From Phanerochaete sordida (Eukaryota; Basidiomycota; Agaricomycetes; Polyporales; Phanerochaetaceae), in contig BPQB01000025.1 of assembly GCA_019973155.2 (NCBI GenBank), positions 62,001 to 126,000 of the forward strand: a DNA stretch of 64,000 nucleotides, written 5' to 3'. Of the stretch, positions 21,876-33,142 are shown piece by piece. The first letter of the stretch is position 1; every line of letters starts with the position of its first letter. The notes under the pieces were generated by a model. That model saw only the letters and a program-made list of their open reading frames with translations, did not search any database and was not told where the DNA came from. A program made the translations under genes and the position numbers.

Positions 21876-22322
21876 GCCACAGGACCTGCCGCGGTGAAGG
21901 GTTTTCCGGGTCTGGGGTGCCAGGGGCCCTCGCAGGCTCGCATTCAGTGTGTCGCTCACGGCCCGCAGTGCCGCGCAAGCATAGCATAGAGGCTACTACG
22001 GTCAGCGTACTGCTATACAGACTATGCATGCACTCACTGTGGGCGGACGGACGCATGCGCTTGCCGTGGGAACGCTCTGCGCATAAGCGCCGCTCCCGAG
22101 AGGGTTCAGTACCGGCTACAAGGCACGGCACACGACGTATACTATATTAAATTGCTCGTACGAGCCGTAGGACTCGCCACATAGAGGCGGAGAGGCGAGG
22201 AGAGTCCTAGGAAGGCGGCCCGGCTGGTCATGCCGGAAGACGCGGCGGAGACGCCAGGGCGGACGCCTAGCGCCAGCGACCATCAGCTCGCAATTTCATC
22301 CATGGACTTCCCGCCTACTGTA
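21876..22322 (-). repeat. Right terminal inverted repeat, 447 bp
   Basis: Reverse complement of 20131..20577; homology stops abruptly inside 21875, where GGCC replaces the left arm's GGCT-side sequence. Confidence 0.9.
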
Positions 22323-22329
22323 GTCCTTC
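22323..22329 (+). repeat. Right 7-bp target-site duplication (GTCCTTC)
   Basis: Direct repeat of 20124-20130. Confidence 0.85.
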
Positions 22330-23160
22330 GCCATAGATGAGCAGATAGAAGTGCGCGTGACGCAGTATCTTCACTTGATTTCAAAGGTGTAAGTGGGAGC
22401 TCGAGCCTCCGGCGGTGGCGGTGGAGAGCAAGACGCGCACAGGCGCTTGGAAATCTCCAACTCTCGACCTGCAACGGCCACGAGCAATCACACTATGCCC
22501 ATCGCCGAACTTTCCGTCTTCTCTGTGCTCGAGAGCCGCTTGCGCAATGCGTACTTATCGCAGGCTGTGATTACACGTATATCGCCTTCACGCGAAACCG
22601 TTGCTGTTCCTCTCAATGTCCCGACGCGCTCACTCAGTCCTCAACTCCTCGACACATCGAGCTCGCTCGCCGAGGGCTGAGGCCTTTGTCAAAAGATTAA
22701 GTAGCACATTTCTGGATAGGCGTGCACCGGTGTGCTTCTCCATGCCCCGCGGGGTACGCCGCGTCGCGTATCACAGCGAAAAGTGCAAAGCGAGGTTTGA
22801 GCAGGAGGAACTTCATAGGCTAGCCTTCGCACGCTGATCAGACATGGAGATGGAAGGTGGCTCGTATATGAAGGTACGCTATCGAGTTCTCCAAATGCTG
22901 CATGTTGACTGGTGAGGTGCAGTGTCGCTGCGGAGGCGGGCTTTTGCGAGCTCGATATCCCGAATGCACTGGGATATCCACCGGCCCGCTTGCAGCGTTA
23001 CGACTCGATAAACGATAGCGACCAGCCCTGGATGACGCTCCGCATATCCCGCTGTGCATTGCCAGAAGTGATAAAGCGGACGTGCCACAAACGCCAAACA
23101 TGCTCACCACGCTGTCCGCTCTTTGTCCGGTCATGTCACTCATCGAACACCAAATCCGCT
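22330..23160 (-). pseudogene. Decayed membrane-protein-like gene, copy A, 5' part
   Basis: Continues the decayed minus-strand gene on the right of the inserted element. It aligns in patches with 28246-29000, for instance around GAGCTCGATATCCCG and TGCCAGAAG-ATAAA. No open frame of useful length on the minus strand; the open plus-strand frames at 22393-22837 are shadows. Confidence 0.35.
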
Positions 23161-23279
23161 CGCCACCGGGTAAATATTTTATTCACCAACGCTGAAAGTT
23201 AGACTCTGCGAGCGGACCGAATGCGACGTACAATGCGTCACTGACGGGAATGCCGTACCACCCCCGCCTCGGTGCCTGC

Positions 23280-23285
23280 TATAAA
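23280..23285 (+). promoter_or_regulatory. TATA box of SDR1
   Basis: TATAAA 61 bp before the SDR1 ATG. The surrounding 100 bp resemble the SDR5 upstream region in sequence, including the same TATA box (37629-37634, minus). Confidence 0.6.
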
Positions 23286-23340
23286 CCTGCCCACGGCTGC
23301 GCCCCGCCCTCGCATCCCTCGTCCCCGACCCTATCCCACC

Positions 23341-24596
23341 ATGGTCCGGCTCACCATCTCCGGCTGGCTCGCCGAGCAGTGGACGCGGCTCCCGCCGCCG
23401 CTCTACGCCGACCTCGCCGGCAAGACCGTCGTCGTCACGGGCGCGAACACAGGCATCGGGCTCGAGGCCGCGAAACACTTTGCGCGCATGAACCCCGCGA
23501 GGCTGATCCTCGCGTGCAGGAACGAGCGGCGCGGCGTCGAGGCGCTCAACCGTGAGTTTTGAGTCCTGAGGGAGGGGCTGCGTGCGGAAGTGGGCGCTTG
23601 GAGCTGACTGCCCTGCGCGCAGACATCGCTGGGACGACGGGCTACGTCGCGGAGCTGCAGCTCGTCGACCTCGCCGACTTTGCGTCCGTGACGGCCTTCG
23701 CGGCGCGGCTCAAGGACGTGCCGATCGACATCTTCGTCGCCAACGCTGCGATCTGCGAGACGAAGGTCGCGCTCACGAAGGACGGCTGGGAGCAGGTGTA
23801 AGCCGCGCCCCTTCCTGCGCCCGACGCCATCGTCTGACCGCTGTGCGCCAGGCTGCAGGTGAACTACCTGTCGACGGCGCTGCTCTCGTTCCTGCTCCTG
23901 CCCAACCTGGTCAGGGCCGCGAAGGAGCACGGCAGCCACTCGCGCCTGGTCCTCGTCACCAGCGAGCTGCACCACATGACCGACATCCCCGCCTCGCTCA
24001 GGGCCGCGCCGCGGGGCATCCTCCGCACGCTGAGCGACCCCGCGTACTGCACGCCCGCGCGTTTCGCGCTGCGGTACCAGGAGACCAAGAGTACGTGCGC
24101 CCTCCCCCGCCGCCGCCTCTCTCGCTGACCGCAAACACACCGTCAGTCTTCGTGAACATGTTCGCGCGCGCGCTCGCCGCGCGCCTCAGCAGCGCGGTCG
24201 TGCCGACGGCGGTGAACCCGGGCTTCTGCTACACGACGCTCCGCAAGCACCTCGGGCTGCCGACGCGCGCGCTCATGGCCGCGATCGACGTGACGGTCGG
24301 GCGCACCGCGGAGCAGGGCGCGCGCCAGCTGCTGCACGCCGCGCTGGGCCCCGACGGCGAGGACGGCGAGCACGTCGAGTTCTTCCGCGGCGCGTACGTC
24401 AGCGCGAACGCGGTGCGCGAGCCGAGCGACTTTGTATTGAGCAAGGCGGGCAGGGAGGTGCAGGATGCGGTCTGGGTGAGTGCGGCTTGCGTGGGGTAGA
24501 GCGTGTGCTGATGATGGGGTGCAGAGTGAGACTGTCGATGCGCTGGGTGAGGTGTCGCTAGACGTGCGCCGGATCGTGGAGGAGTATCTGAGCTGA
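23341..24596 (+). CDS. Short-chain dehydrogenase SDR1 (retinol dehydrogenase/WWOX-like)
   Basis: Five exons: 23341..23551, 23623..23797, 23852..24090, 24147..24475, 24525..24596; 341 aa. Classical SDR Rossmann fold: TGANTGIG at 33-40, NAA at 111-113, Ser166 in VTS and catalytic Y204-x-x-x-K208 (YQETK). The N-terminal [10 protein letters not shown] segment before the fold is shared by all five cluster members. Such enzymes oxidise or reduce hydroxyl/keto groups with NAD(P); the substrate cannot be told. The closest relative in the window is SDR5 (C-termini differ at one residue over 23). The gene diverges from the decayed gene and membrane gene A and converges on membrane gene B, with 233 bp between stops. 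Confidence 0.92.
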
Positions 24597-24829
24597 GAGT
24601 TGTGTCCTCTGTTCCGCTTCTTTCGAGCCGTTGAATCAGATATGCTCAGATCTAGAGTATATCACCGTTGATTATGTGTACAATAGGACATGAAGCATAC
24701 CAAGCAAGGCGCGCCGACTAGCCTCAGGATGCGTCAGTATTGTCAAGTTCAGACGCTTCTACTGCGGAGGCGAGGTCTGGGCATGCAGCTCTGACTATAG
24801 AATCGCGGGGCTCCCACCAGAAAAACACG

Positions 24830-27246
24830 CTAGTAGTCCGCAAACTCAACCTCGACCGTCTTTCCGTGCTCCCTCAGGTTCTCTGCGGTAGGGTCGTCGA
24901 GCTCCGCCGTGCGCTTCGCGATGTCGGTCGTGTCGCGGCCGAGGAGCCACGTGAGCTGCAGGACGCCGAGGCCGGAGACGTGCGGCTCGTGGCCGAGCGG
25001 GTTGCGCGCGGGCTGGCGCGTGAGGATGACGGCGAGGACGAGCATCATCACGGAGACGGCGGTGCCGAGCCACGGCTGGAGGCGCAGATGGGAGAGTTGA
25101 GCTTCGGGCGCGGCTGGCACAGATGCAGACGTACCTGCCAGTTCTTGATCTAGGCGTGGAGCTGGTCAGACCATAGCGGCACACACACACCGGGGGACTG
25201 ACCTCAAGCCAGTACTGAGGGTCGACGAAGACGGTATATAGATTCTCTTCATTTGTAGAGTTCTGGGTCAGGGCCGCTGAGAGATGGCTCAGTGCCTGGG
25301 ATATAGAAGCTGGCCGATTTTGCTCTGACCTCGCAAGAATACGGCTGCAAGTGCTGATGCAAGCGTCGCTTCGATGTTGAGGAGCTGAGGGTCACTCTCA
25401 GCGTCGCCGTAATACCCAGCCGCTTCCATGACACTTCTAAGCCGCGCCATCAGCACTTCCAGGCCAGAGCATAAATGGATGCCTTACTCCTCCAACAGCG
25501 AGTATGTGTAGCTTGATGTCTTGGTGCTGGCTGGCGCCTGAAAGAGCTGGACTGCATGGCTCGAAGGCGACATGCTAGGGAATGAACCAATCTAAAACGG
25601 CTCAGGTTAGCACTGGCACCATGCTAACATTGAACGCCTATTTGTCCTACGTTAGACAAGATAGGATCCATTGTTGTTTCCGGTTGACTCCAGTTTGTCC
25701 AGTTCTGAGGAAGGTTGTTGAACGACAGATTGTACAACGTGCCAGCATTGACAAAAGAAGAGATGTTGGGTCCAATGTATGGCCAGTTGATGGTGTCGAT
25801 CAAGACTTGGTTAAGGGCAGTCTGGTACGTGGCAGTACACGCCATGAGCTGAACTGAGGATACGGAAGCTGCTGATAGTCAATGTCATGCATCACTTCTG
25901 TAGGTCGCGAGACTCACTGCAGTTTGGCGTTGAGATGCATTTTTCTGGGGAGAGAGTAGTGTTGAGGGGTAGCACGGCTTTTCCGAGAGAGCCGCCGCCA
26001 TCGCGAACGAGGAGTGTCGAAGCCAAGAGAAGTACCGGTGGCGGCATAGTTGAGCTGGGCGCATGTAGCCAAGCTGACGATCTTATGTTCAGCGACCGAG
26101 GAACTGCAGTGAGAATATTAATGCTAACTATGACGTGTGCATACTGACTCTAACTTACGGGGAGTGATGTCGATGTCCATCAACGCGTCGTGAACATGGA
26201 TAGGGACCGTCGAATTAATGGCGTTGAAATCCCCGGCCTGATATCCTCCAGCTATTGCTTCACATGATACCTCGAAAATCGTGGCATTAGTGGGGGAGGG
26301 AGACTCGCTGATGGACAACGGGACGTCGTAAATGATGTTCTGGGAAAGACCGTTGATGTTTACGCTTTTGTCGTTGATAAGCAGAGGAAGGAGATTGACG
26401 ACAGGGTATGCATCTTGAAGTCTATGGCATCATCGAGTGAGAAAATGACACCCATGGGGGAAAGCGTCATGTTGGCTCACAGGCTGATATTCTGTCCAAT
26501 GCTGGGCAGGGCCATTGTGTATCGTTCAAAGTTAGTGTTGTTTGTGTCATGGACAGAGGTGGAAATGAGGTCCGGTGCGATGATGCCTAGCACCAAGCTG
26601 CCTGCGAGATACATAAATACGCCGAAGACAGTCGCTAACGACGTCAGCTCTTGGTGCCACTTTGTATCTCTGTTGGCATTGCGCTTGAAGAGATCTATAT
26701 ATTTGAATACTGTGACTCCGGTTGCGCCCAGGGACAGCCACGCCTGCGACTTGTCGTGCATAGCGGTGAGGGTCTGCTTCAAGTGGAGGTCCCGCCTGAG
26801 GGCCAGGAGCTGCGTGAGGTACAGTAAAGGTACAAGGTAGATCTGTTTGTGTGCTCAGAAATGAGCCGAGGAGCAACAACGATGTAGACCAGGACAACCT
26901 TGATGATGGCATTGGGGACCAATGAGAGCTTGACGAACAGTTCGGGGTCTTCTAATGAAACATAACCGCCGAGGATGAAGGGCTCCACCACGAACGCGGT
27001 GCCCTTGCGACGGCGGCGAACACCCACCAACACAGCGTGGAAAGCTACGAGAATGATGTGCATGAGGATGCAGAGGCAAAAGAGCAGCCTGCCAATCCAC
27101 GGCGATACTGCCGATCTCTTGGTAGAGACAGCCGCGGCTGCGGATATCTCTTTCTGGTCCTCTGCGCTAGGCGTTGCGAGAGTCGGGAGGCCTTGCTCGG
27201 CTGCCAGAAGGTCGTGGTCGGTGGCGACGGTGTCGCGTTTAGACAT
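24830..27246 (-). CDS. Multi-pass membrane protein B, paralogue of A
   Basis: Ten exons (plus coordinates, read right to left): 26899..27246, 26481..26842, 26159..26421, 25918..26103, 25651..25868, 25488..25591, 25330..25436, 25203..25276, 25135..25149, 24830..25075; 640 aa. Exon phases equal those of protein A, and exons 2, 3, 4, 6, 8, 9 and 10 have the same lengths. The N-terminal segment LLFCLCILMHIILVAFHAVLVG, the third membrane segment FGVFMYLAGSLVLGIIAPDLI and the C-terminal PWLGTAVSVMMLVLAVILTRQP are nearly the same as in A. The loop region is more diverged. The micro-exon codes IKNWQ, and the first 17 nt of the next intron are identical to those in A. Donor of intron 1 is GTTGTC. Function unknown; two copies beside two SDR genes suggest co-duplication rather than a proven link. 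Confidence 0.85.
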
Positions 27247-27349
27247 GATAGAAGCGAATGGCGGGTAGAGGGATAGCAGAAAGGCTCGTTAGGAGAGTTT
27301 GGGGTATAAGTAGCCGCTAGGAATTCTGACCTTGCTTCGCTGCCTTGAT

Positions 27350-29010
27350 GTCAACTTAGCAAAGTTTTACGGTGCCGAACCTCGAGGTGTCGTCCCATGT
27401 TCTGCGTGTACGGACATGAGGAAACCTCGATCTGCGTGTATAGCCGTCCCGCAAGGCTCATGCATATAGCCCGCCTCGTGCTCTGAGGCGGGAATGAAAG
27501 CCCAAGCCTGCGAGGGCCCGTTCTGTTGTCAGTCAGCGGACATCTCACCAGATACATGAAACTTACCGTAGAACTGTCTTGGAGTAACATGCAGAAACCA
27601 CGAGGCTGTAACTCAAGCATTGGTCATTGTAGTCTGCAGTTAGGAAAGAAAAGCTGTAATTACTCTGAAAGGCATATGTCGCAGTCAGTCAGCGAAGTTG
27701 GCCAGAGAGTCGTGAGATCTAACATACCCCACCGACAGTAGCAGATATCGAATCGTCGATATTGTCGTCCGCAAATATAAGAAGTTATGGGGGTCGCACC
27801 ATAGTGCGTGCACTCCGCTGCATCTCTGGTTTCCCTTCCGCTTGTCAAATACGGTTCAAACGTTCTCAAACTACCTCACATCATGCGGACAATGAGGGCA
27901 CTTTGGGAGTGCATCGACCAGTCCGACGACCCCTTCAAGCACCTAGCACTCAACTGTCAGCTGCCAATCGGTATCAAAAGCTCTGAAACCGCATACCTGC
28001 GCTGAAGACGTCGAGGGTGCAGGCCCCTGGTTCGGCGTATGCTCGGACACAGATAGCTACGAAGAATGCTTGCTCCATTCGTGGAAGATGGGAGAAACCA
28101 CCTGGATCATGAGGCTGCGCCACATTGCCAGGTAGGGTCTGACCTCTCCGGAAATGAGCTGTCGACAGTATTCTCACTAGCAGCGCGCCATGGACAGGGA
28201 ACATAGAAGCGGTGGAGGAGTCAATACATGTTTAACCCGTCCTTCACAAGCAGACAAAGGCAAGTGCCGAGGATCGCGAAAAAATTTACGAGCCTCTGGA
28301 TGACGATGAGAACCTGGCGGTTGGAGGCGAGACGCGTACGGGCGCTTGCGAACTCCCCAAGTCCTCCGCGCTTTTTGCTCTCTGCCGGATTGCTTAGTCC
28401 ACAGCAGTTGCTACGACCGCCATCCAATATCCGTTACCAGGCTTCTGCTTCCACCTATAGTCATTCTCTGAAAGTCGTATCTGGGGCGCATACACGTGGC
28501 CGCACCCGGATTGCCTTCACGCGAAAATGCCGCCGTCGCTACCAAGTTCGAGACGCTTGCAAGTTGCTATGTATGAGTGCGACACATTATGCTCGCGCCC
28601 TGTGACTTTACAGCAGTTCTAGCGGCATAGCAGCAAATTTGTCGCACTGAGGAGCGTAAGGTGAGTGCTGCAGTAGCTGAGCTCTGCAGGCAGGTAAGAG
28701 GCGGAGGCAGGCGGCGGGGACCCATTCATCAAGGTGGGCTACGCAGCTTTGTAGATGCACGTATGGTCTTGACCGATGGTACAGGATAAAATAGTGGTAT
28801 GGTGTGCCGCTGCGCGCTCGATATCCCGCACATAAAATACGAGGACTCGATTACAACCTTTGCAAGTTGCTATCCTGATAACAGATAGCTCTAAATCACG
28901 TTCTACCCTGCGGTGAGCTGCCAGAAGCATAAATATTAATGCGGACGTACCTTGAACAAACTGTGTTGTCACACCGAGCCTTGACATGGACAGTAGAAGG
29001 TTCGAAGACG
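27350..29010 (-). pseudogene. Decayed membrane-protein-like gene, copy B
   Basis: Homologue of the broken gene around 19.2-23.1 kb. Minus-strand pieces include SLAGRLYTQIEVSSCP near the 3' end and RQVLIVIQRLVNFFAILGTCLCLLV, a membrane-like stretch, near 28.3 kb. I could not join the pieces into an intact model, so it may be a pseudogene or a fast-evolving gene with many introns. It holds the empty site for the 20131-22322 element. Confidence 0.4.
28239..28245 (+). other. Paralogous empty insertion site (single GTCCTTC)
   Basis: A single GTCCTTC followed by ACAAGCAGA, matching the right flank GCCATAGATGAGCAGA of the element in copy A in spacing and partly in sequence. Confidence 0.65.
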
Positions 29011-29359
29011 CCAAGCGTGGCCTAAGGTGCGCGGTCCTCGGACTCGACGCTGCCGCATCTGACGTCCTCGATCTCCCGCACAGCAATCCCTGCGGTCTAC
29101 AGCGCCGCGATGCGTCGACGCCGCGCAGCCTTTCCCGTGCGACCGTGACCTTGCAGGCCGGCTAGCCCTGCGCCACCACCGGCCCCTTTGTCGTCACGTC
29201 ACCGGCGCTATCTGGCTTTACCGTCTCTGCTCGCGCTCGTCGAGGCCGCGCGGAGCCTTCGAAACCAAAGCTTCGCGGGGACCATCGCCCCGCCTTAGCG
29301 CATGTTGCCCTGCCGCGGGCGAAAGCGAGGCTATCGGGAGACGTCCAGTATGATATCTG

Positions 29360-31345
29360 GGCTTACCTGAGGGCGATGGCTCCTGACCATGCACCAATTG
29401 GCGGCCGGCGTCGTGCGGCCGGCCGCGCACACGTAGCGTGGGCCACGCTGCAGGTGCTGACACGACCCGGGGCCTAGCGTGCCCGCAGCTCCTTTCCCAC
29501 GGGTTCGCAGGCGTGCAGGCTCACGTCCGTGCGGTGACTAAGCGCACCCGGATGGTGATCGCTAGCCTCGTCCTCTGACTGCTCTGGGCCCATCCGCCGG
29601 GCGCCTCCCGCGCTCTCGCAGGACCGCAGGCCGCGATGACTGGCAGCCTCTGCCACCGCCGCTCCGCCGCGTCCAGGAGCGTGTGCGCGGACGAGTATAA
29701 GACGGGGCAGCCGCGGTTCCTGGGCCTTCACCATCCCCGGTTCCGCTAGACACACCCACGACCCAAAGCATGGCCAAGATCACCTTCTGGTCCTTCCTCG
29801 CGGAGCAGTGGACGCGCCTCCCGCCGCCGCTGCTCGTCGACCTCGCGGGCAAGACCGTCATCGTCACCGGCGCGAACAGCGGCATCGGGCTCGAGGCCGC
29901 GAAGCACTTTGCGCGCATGAAGCCCGCGCGCCTCGTCGTCGCGTGCCGGAGCGAGGGCAAGGGCAAGGCCGCGCTCGAAGGTGCGTCCCGCAACGTCGTG
30001 TGCACGCAGCGCGTGCTGACGGGCCCGCAGAGATCGCGAAGGCGACCGGCTTCGCCGCGGAGCTGCAGCTCGTCGACTTTGCGGACTTTGCGTCCGTGCA
30101 GGCGTTCGCCGCGCGGCTCAAGGACGCCCCGATCGACATCCTCGTCGCGAACGCCGCCGTCGCGCAGCCCGAGTACAAGCTCACGAAGGACGGCTGGGAG
30201 GAAGTGTGCGTCCGCCTCCCTCTATCCCGCATAGCCACGCGCTGACGCCCGCGCAGCCTGCAGGTGAACCACCTCGCGACGGCGCTGCTGTCCATCCTGC
30301 TGCTCCCGAACATGGCGCGCGCCGCGCGCGAGCACAAGGCGCTCGCGCGGCTCGTGCTCGTCGCGAGCGAGGTGCACGCACGCAACACCGTCGACGCAGA
30401 GCTCCGCGCGGCGCCCGCGGGCATCCTGCGCACGATGAGCAGCACCGAGTACTGCACGCCCGCGCGGCTCGCGCTGCGCTACTCCGAGTCCAAACGTACG
30501 TCCCTCCCTCCCTCTCACCACCGTACAAGAACTGACACCGCGCAACCAGTGCTCAATGTCTTCTTCGCGCGCGCGCTCGCCGCGCACCTCGCGCCCGACG
30601 CGCCGATCGTGCCCACCGCCGTGAACCCGGGCTTCTGCTACTCGGGGCTGCGCCGCAACCTCGCGCTGCCGCAGCGGCTCGTGATGGGCGTGATGGACGT
30701 GGCGCTCGGGCGGAGCGCGGAGCAGGGCGCGCGCCAGCTGCTGCACGCCGCGCTCGGCCCCGACGGGCGCGACGGCGCGCACGTGCGCTTCATGGCCGGC
30801 GCGTACGTGAGCTGCGGCGTCGTCGCGGAGCCGAGCGATTTTGTGCTGAGCGCGGAGGGGTATGAGGCGCAGGAGAAGATCTGGGTGCGTCGCGGTTTTG
30901 TGGTGCGGCGGTGTTGGCGCTGACGGTGTGTTCGTACTCGTAGGAGGAGACGATTGATATCCTTGCAGAGATCGCACCCGACGTGCGAGGCATCGCGAAG
31001 GAGTACTTCCACTGAGCCTGCAGGCCAGCGGAGCGCGGTGCCCGAGGTCCCGCCGCGCCCGCCGCTCAAGCCTTCCGCCGTAGACATTTTCCCTATTTTT
31101 TTCTCTCCACTCCCCTCGTTTCCCCGCATTTTATGTACTTTATCCCACCTTTTCCCTGTGCTATTTTCCTACCCTACTTCGCACGATGTAATCTATCCCG
31201 CCCTCGAGACCGGCCAATGAAATCCCACGGATTTTGTGCTCCCGGACGCGGTGCGTAAAGTCTAGGCCTGTGCTCCGGGCGGGGCGCTGGATCACCCGCC
31301 GCGACGTTTGCCTCCGCGCTGTCCAGGCTGGGACGTGGCGGGCGG
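29360..31345 (+). repeat. Left arm of inverted segmental duplication (holds SDR2)
   Basis: About 2 kb: promoter, SDR2 and 3' flank. It aligns, reverse-complemented, with about 33965-35900 (SDR4). Shared flank landmarks include GACTAAGCGCACCCGG upstream and a run ending CACCCGCCGCGACGTTTGCC downstream. Limits are by eye. Confidence 0.75.
29770..31015 (+). CDS. Short-chain dehydrogenase SDR2
   Basis: Five exons: 29770..29980, 30031..30205, 30257..30495, 30550..30884, 30944..31015; 343 aa. Motifs: TGANSGIG 33-40, NAA in ILVANAAV, Y204-S-E-S-K208. The N-terminus MAKITFWSFLAEQW and C-terminal EETIDILAEIAPDVRGIAKEY mark it as the partner of SDR4. Exons 1, 2, 3 and 5 have the same length as in SDR1, 4 and 5. 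A GTATAAG TATA-like box lies about 75 bp before the ATG and is kept in SDR4. Substrate unknown; NAD(P)-linked oxidoreductase by family. Confidence 0.92.
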
Positions 31346-31900
31346 CGGCAAATGCAAAGAGGCGGTGCCGGCGCTCGACGCCACGAAGGCCGGCGCTGCG
31401 GCTCCGCGCGGTGTCGCACCTGCGCCCGCGTGGCAGGCGCGTCGCGGAGACGAACGCGCGCACCTGGCCCTGCCGTAACTCTGCAGCGGGGACACACCCT
31501 CGAGGCCGTGGCGAGCCCGCGCCCGCGCATCGCGCGCGAAAAGCACGTCGAGTATAAGGGGCCCGGCGCCAGAGCCGCAGGCACGCATGTGGTCAGCCGC
31601 CTCGCGTCAACGGCGTCCAGGGCCCCCGGCCGAGCGCACGCGCGGCCCCCCGCCTGGCGCACCGCTGCATTGTCGCCGCAGGGAGCGTCCGACGGCCGCT
31701 GCTGGGAACCGGGCAGCCTGGCGAAGCCCAGCGCGGTGCTGCCGAAGCAGCGGCTTAGGCAGCACCCGCGGCTCGCGTCACCCACGCCGCGTCAGGGCCC
31801 CACGCACACGGTGTCTCTCCCCGCGTACATATACGCTCGCGCGCAGGCTAGCGACCCCCGAACCTGACTTGCCCCCAAGCCCCCACGCCCACCCGCCACG
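31016..31900. other. Intergenic between SDR2 and SDR3
   Basis: The first 330 bp belong to the inverted duplication. The rest is very GC-rich with long spurious ORFs in several frames. A TATA-like CATATA at 31828-31833 precedes SDR3. Confidence 0.5.
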
Positions 31901-33142
31901 ATGCACTACTCGTTCCTCGGCATGGTCGTCACGCAGTGGACGCGCCTCCCGCCGCCGCCGCCCGCGGACCTCGCAGAAAAAACCGTCGTCATCGTCGGTG
32001 CGAACACCGGCATCGGCCTCGAGGCCGCGAAGCACTTTGCGCGCATGAAGCCCGCGCGGCTCGTCCTCGGCGCGCGCAGCGAGGCGCGCGGGCGCCGCGC
32101 CATCGAGCGTGAGTGGCGTGCACGGCGTGCGGCTCGGGATGGGGCTGATAGGCTGCCCGCGGGACAGAGATCGCGAAGGAGACGGGGTACGCCGCGGAGC
32201 TGCAGCTCATCGACCTCGCCGACTTCGCGTCCGTGCAGGCGTTCGCCGCGCGCCTGAAGGACGACCCCGTCGACGTGCTCGTCGCGAACGCAGGCGTCGC
32301 CGAGGCCGAGTTCGCGCTCACGAAGGACGGCTGGGAGCGCACGTACGTCCCCCCCCCCCCCGTCCCCCTCCCGCGCGCGCGCGCTGACGCCGCGGCAGGC
32401 TGCAGGTGAACCACCTCGGGACGGCGCTGCTGTGCCTGCTGCTGCTGCCGCAGCTCGCGCGCGGCGGCGCGCTCCACAAGAGCCACCCGCGCCTCGTCGT
32501 GACGTCGAGCGGGATGCACATGACCGTGCAGCTCGGCGCGGAGTACGCGCGCCAGCCGAGCGTGCTGCGTGCGCTGAACACGCCCGACGCGTTCGCGCGC
32601 CCGAACTTCCCGCAGTACTCCTTCACCAAACGTGCGTCGTGCCCGTCGTCCCTGTGCGCCGCGGACTGACCTGGCGCGGACAGTGCTGAACGTGCTCTTC
32701 GTGCGCGCGCTGAGCGCGCACCTCGCGCCCGCGGCGGGCGTCGTGCCGACGGCGGTGTGCCCGGGCTTCTGCGTGAGCGAGCTGCGGCGGAACGTGTCGT
32801 GGCGCGAGGAGGTCGTGTACAAGCTCATGGAGTGGACGATGGGGCGCAGCGCGGAGCAGGGCGCGCGCCCCGTCGTGTACGCCGCGCTCGGCCCCGACGG
32901 GCGCGACGGCAGGCACGTCGAGTTCTTCCGCGGCGCGTACGTCGACTCGTGCGAGGTCGTCGGGCCCGGCGACTGGGTGCTCAGCCGCGAGGGCTGGGAG
33001 ATGCAGGAGCGCGTTTGGGTGAGTGCCGTGTTGGTCTGAGGGGACGTGAGGCTGATGAGGTGTGTCACAGCGGGAGACCATCGAAATACTGGAGGAGGTT
33101 GCACCGGACGTGCGGAAGATTGTGAAAGAGTACTTGCAGTAA
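31901..33142 (+). CDS. Short-chain dehydrogenase SDR3, divergent central copy
   Basis: Five exons: 31901..32108, 32168..32342, 32399..32631, 32684..33018, 33071..33142; 340 aa. It keeps the cluster layout (QWTRLPPP before the fold, NAG, catalytic Y201-S-F-T-K205). The glycine-rich motif is VGANTGIG (32-39) instead of TGANTGIG: the first Thr, which normally hydrogen-bonds in the fold, is Val. Exons 1 and 3 are 3 and 6 nt shorter than in the paralogues. Intron 2 holds a run of 13 C (32349-32361). The gene sits between the two arms of the inverted duplication. Probably an active SDR, since Ser, Tyr and Lys are kept; substrate unknown. Confidence 0.9.

Larger units (their letters stand above)
20131..22322. 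mobile_element. TIR transposable element with 447-bp arms
   Basis: 2192 bp, starting TACAGTAGGCGGG and ending CCCGCCTACTGTA. The two arms, 20131..20577 and 21876..22322, are equal in length and appear identical over their whole length by eye. It is flanked by GTCCTTC on both sides. The 1298-bp centre has no ORF resembling a transposase, so the element is non-autonomous. The homologous place in the second duplicated block (28239-28245) has a single GTCCTTC and no insert. A 7-bp duplication does not match the TA (Tc1/mariner), 8-bp (hAT) or 9-bp (MULE) rule exactly; superfamily unassigned. Identical arms mean recent insertion or an arm-homogenising process. Confidence 0.9.

Noticed and set aside
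20131..22322. Tc1/mariner assignment from TA-flanked CAGTAGG ends
   Set aside because: The 7-bp GTCCTTC repeat and the empty site with one copy are better explained by a 7-bp duplication; no DDE/D transposase present to decide.
32349..32361. Run of 13 C as a possible programmed frameshift site
   Set aside because: It lies inside intron 2 of SDR3, right after the donor.
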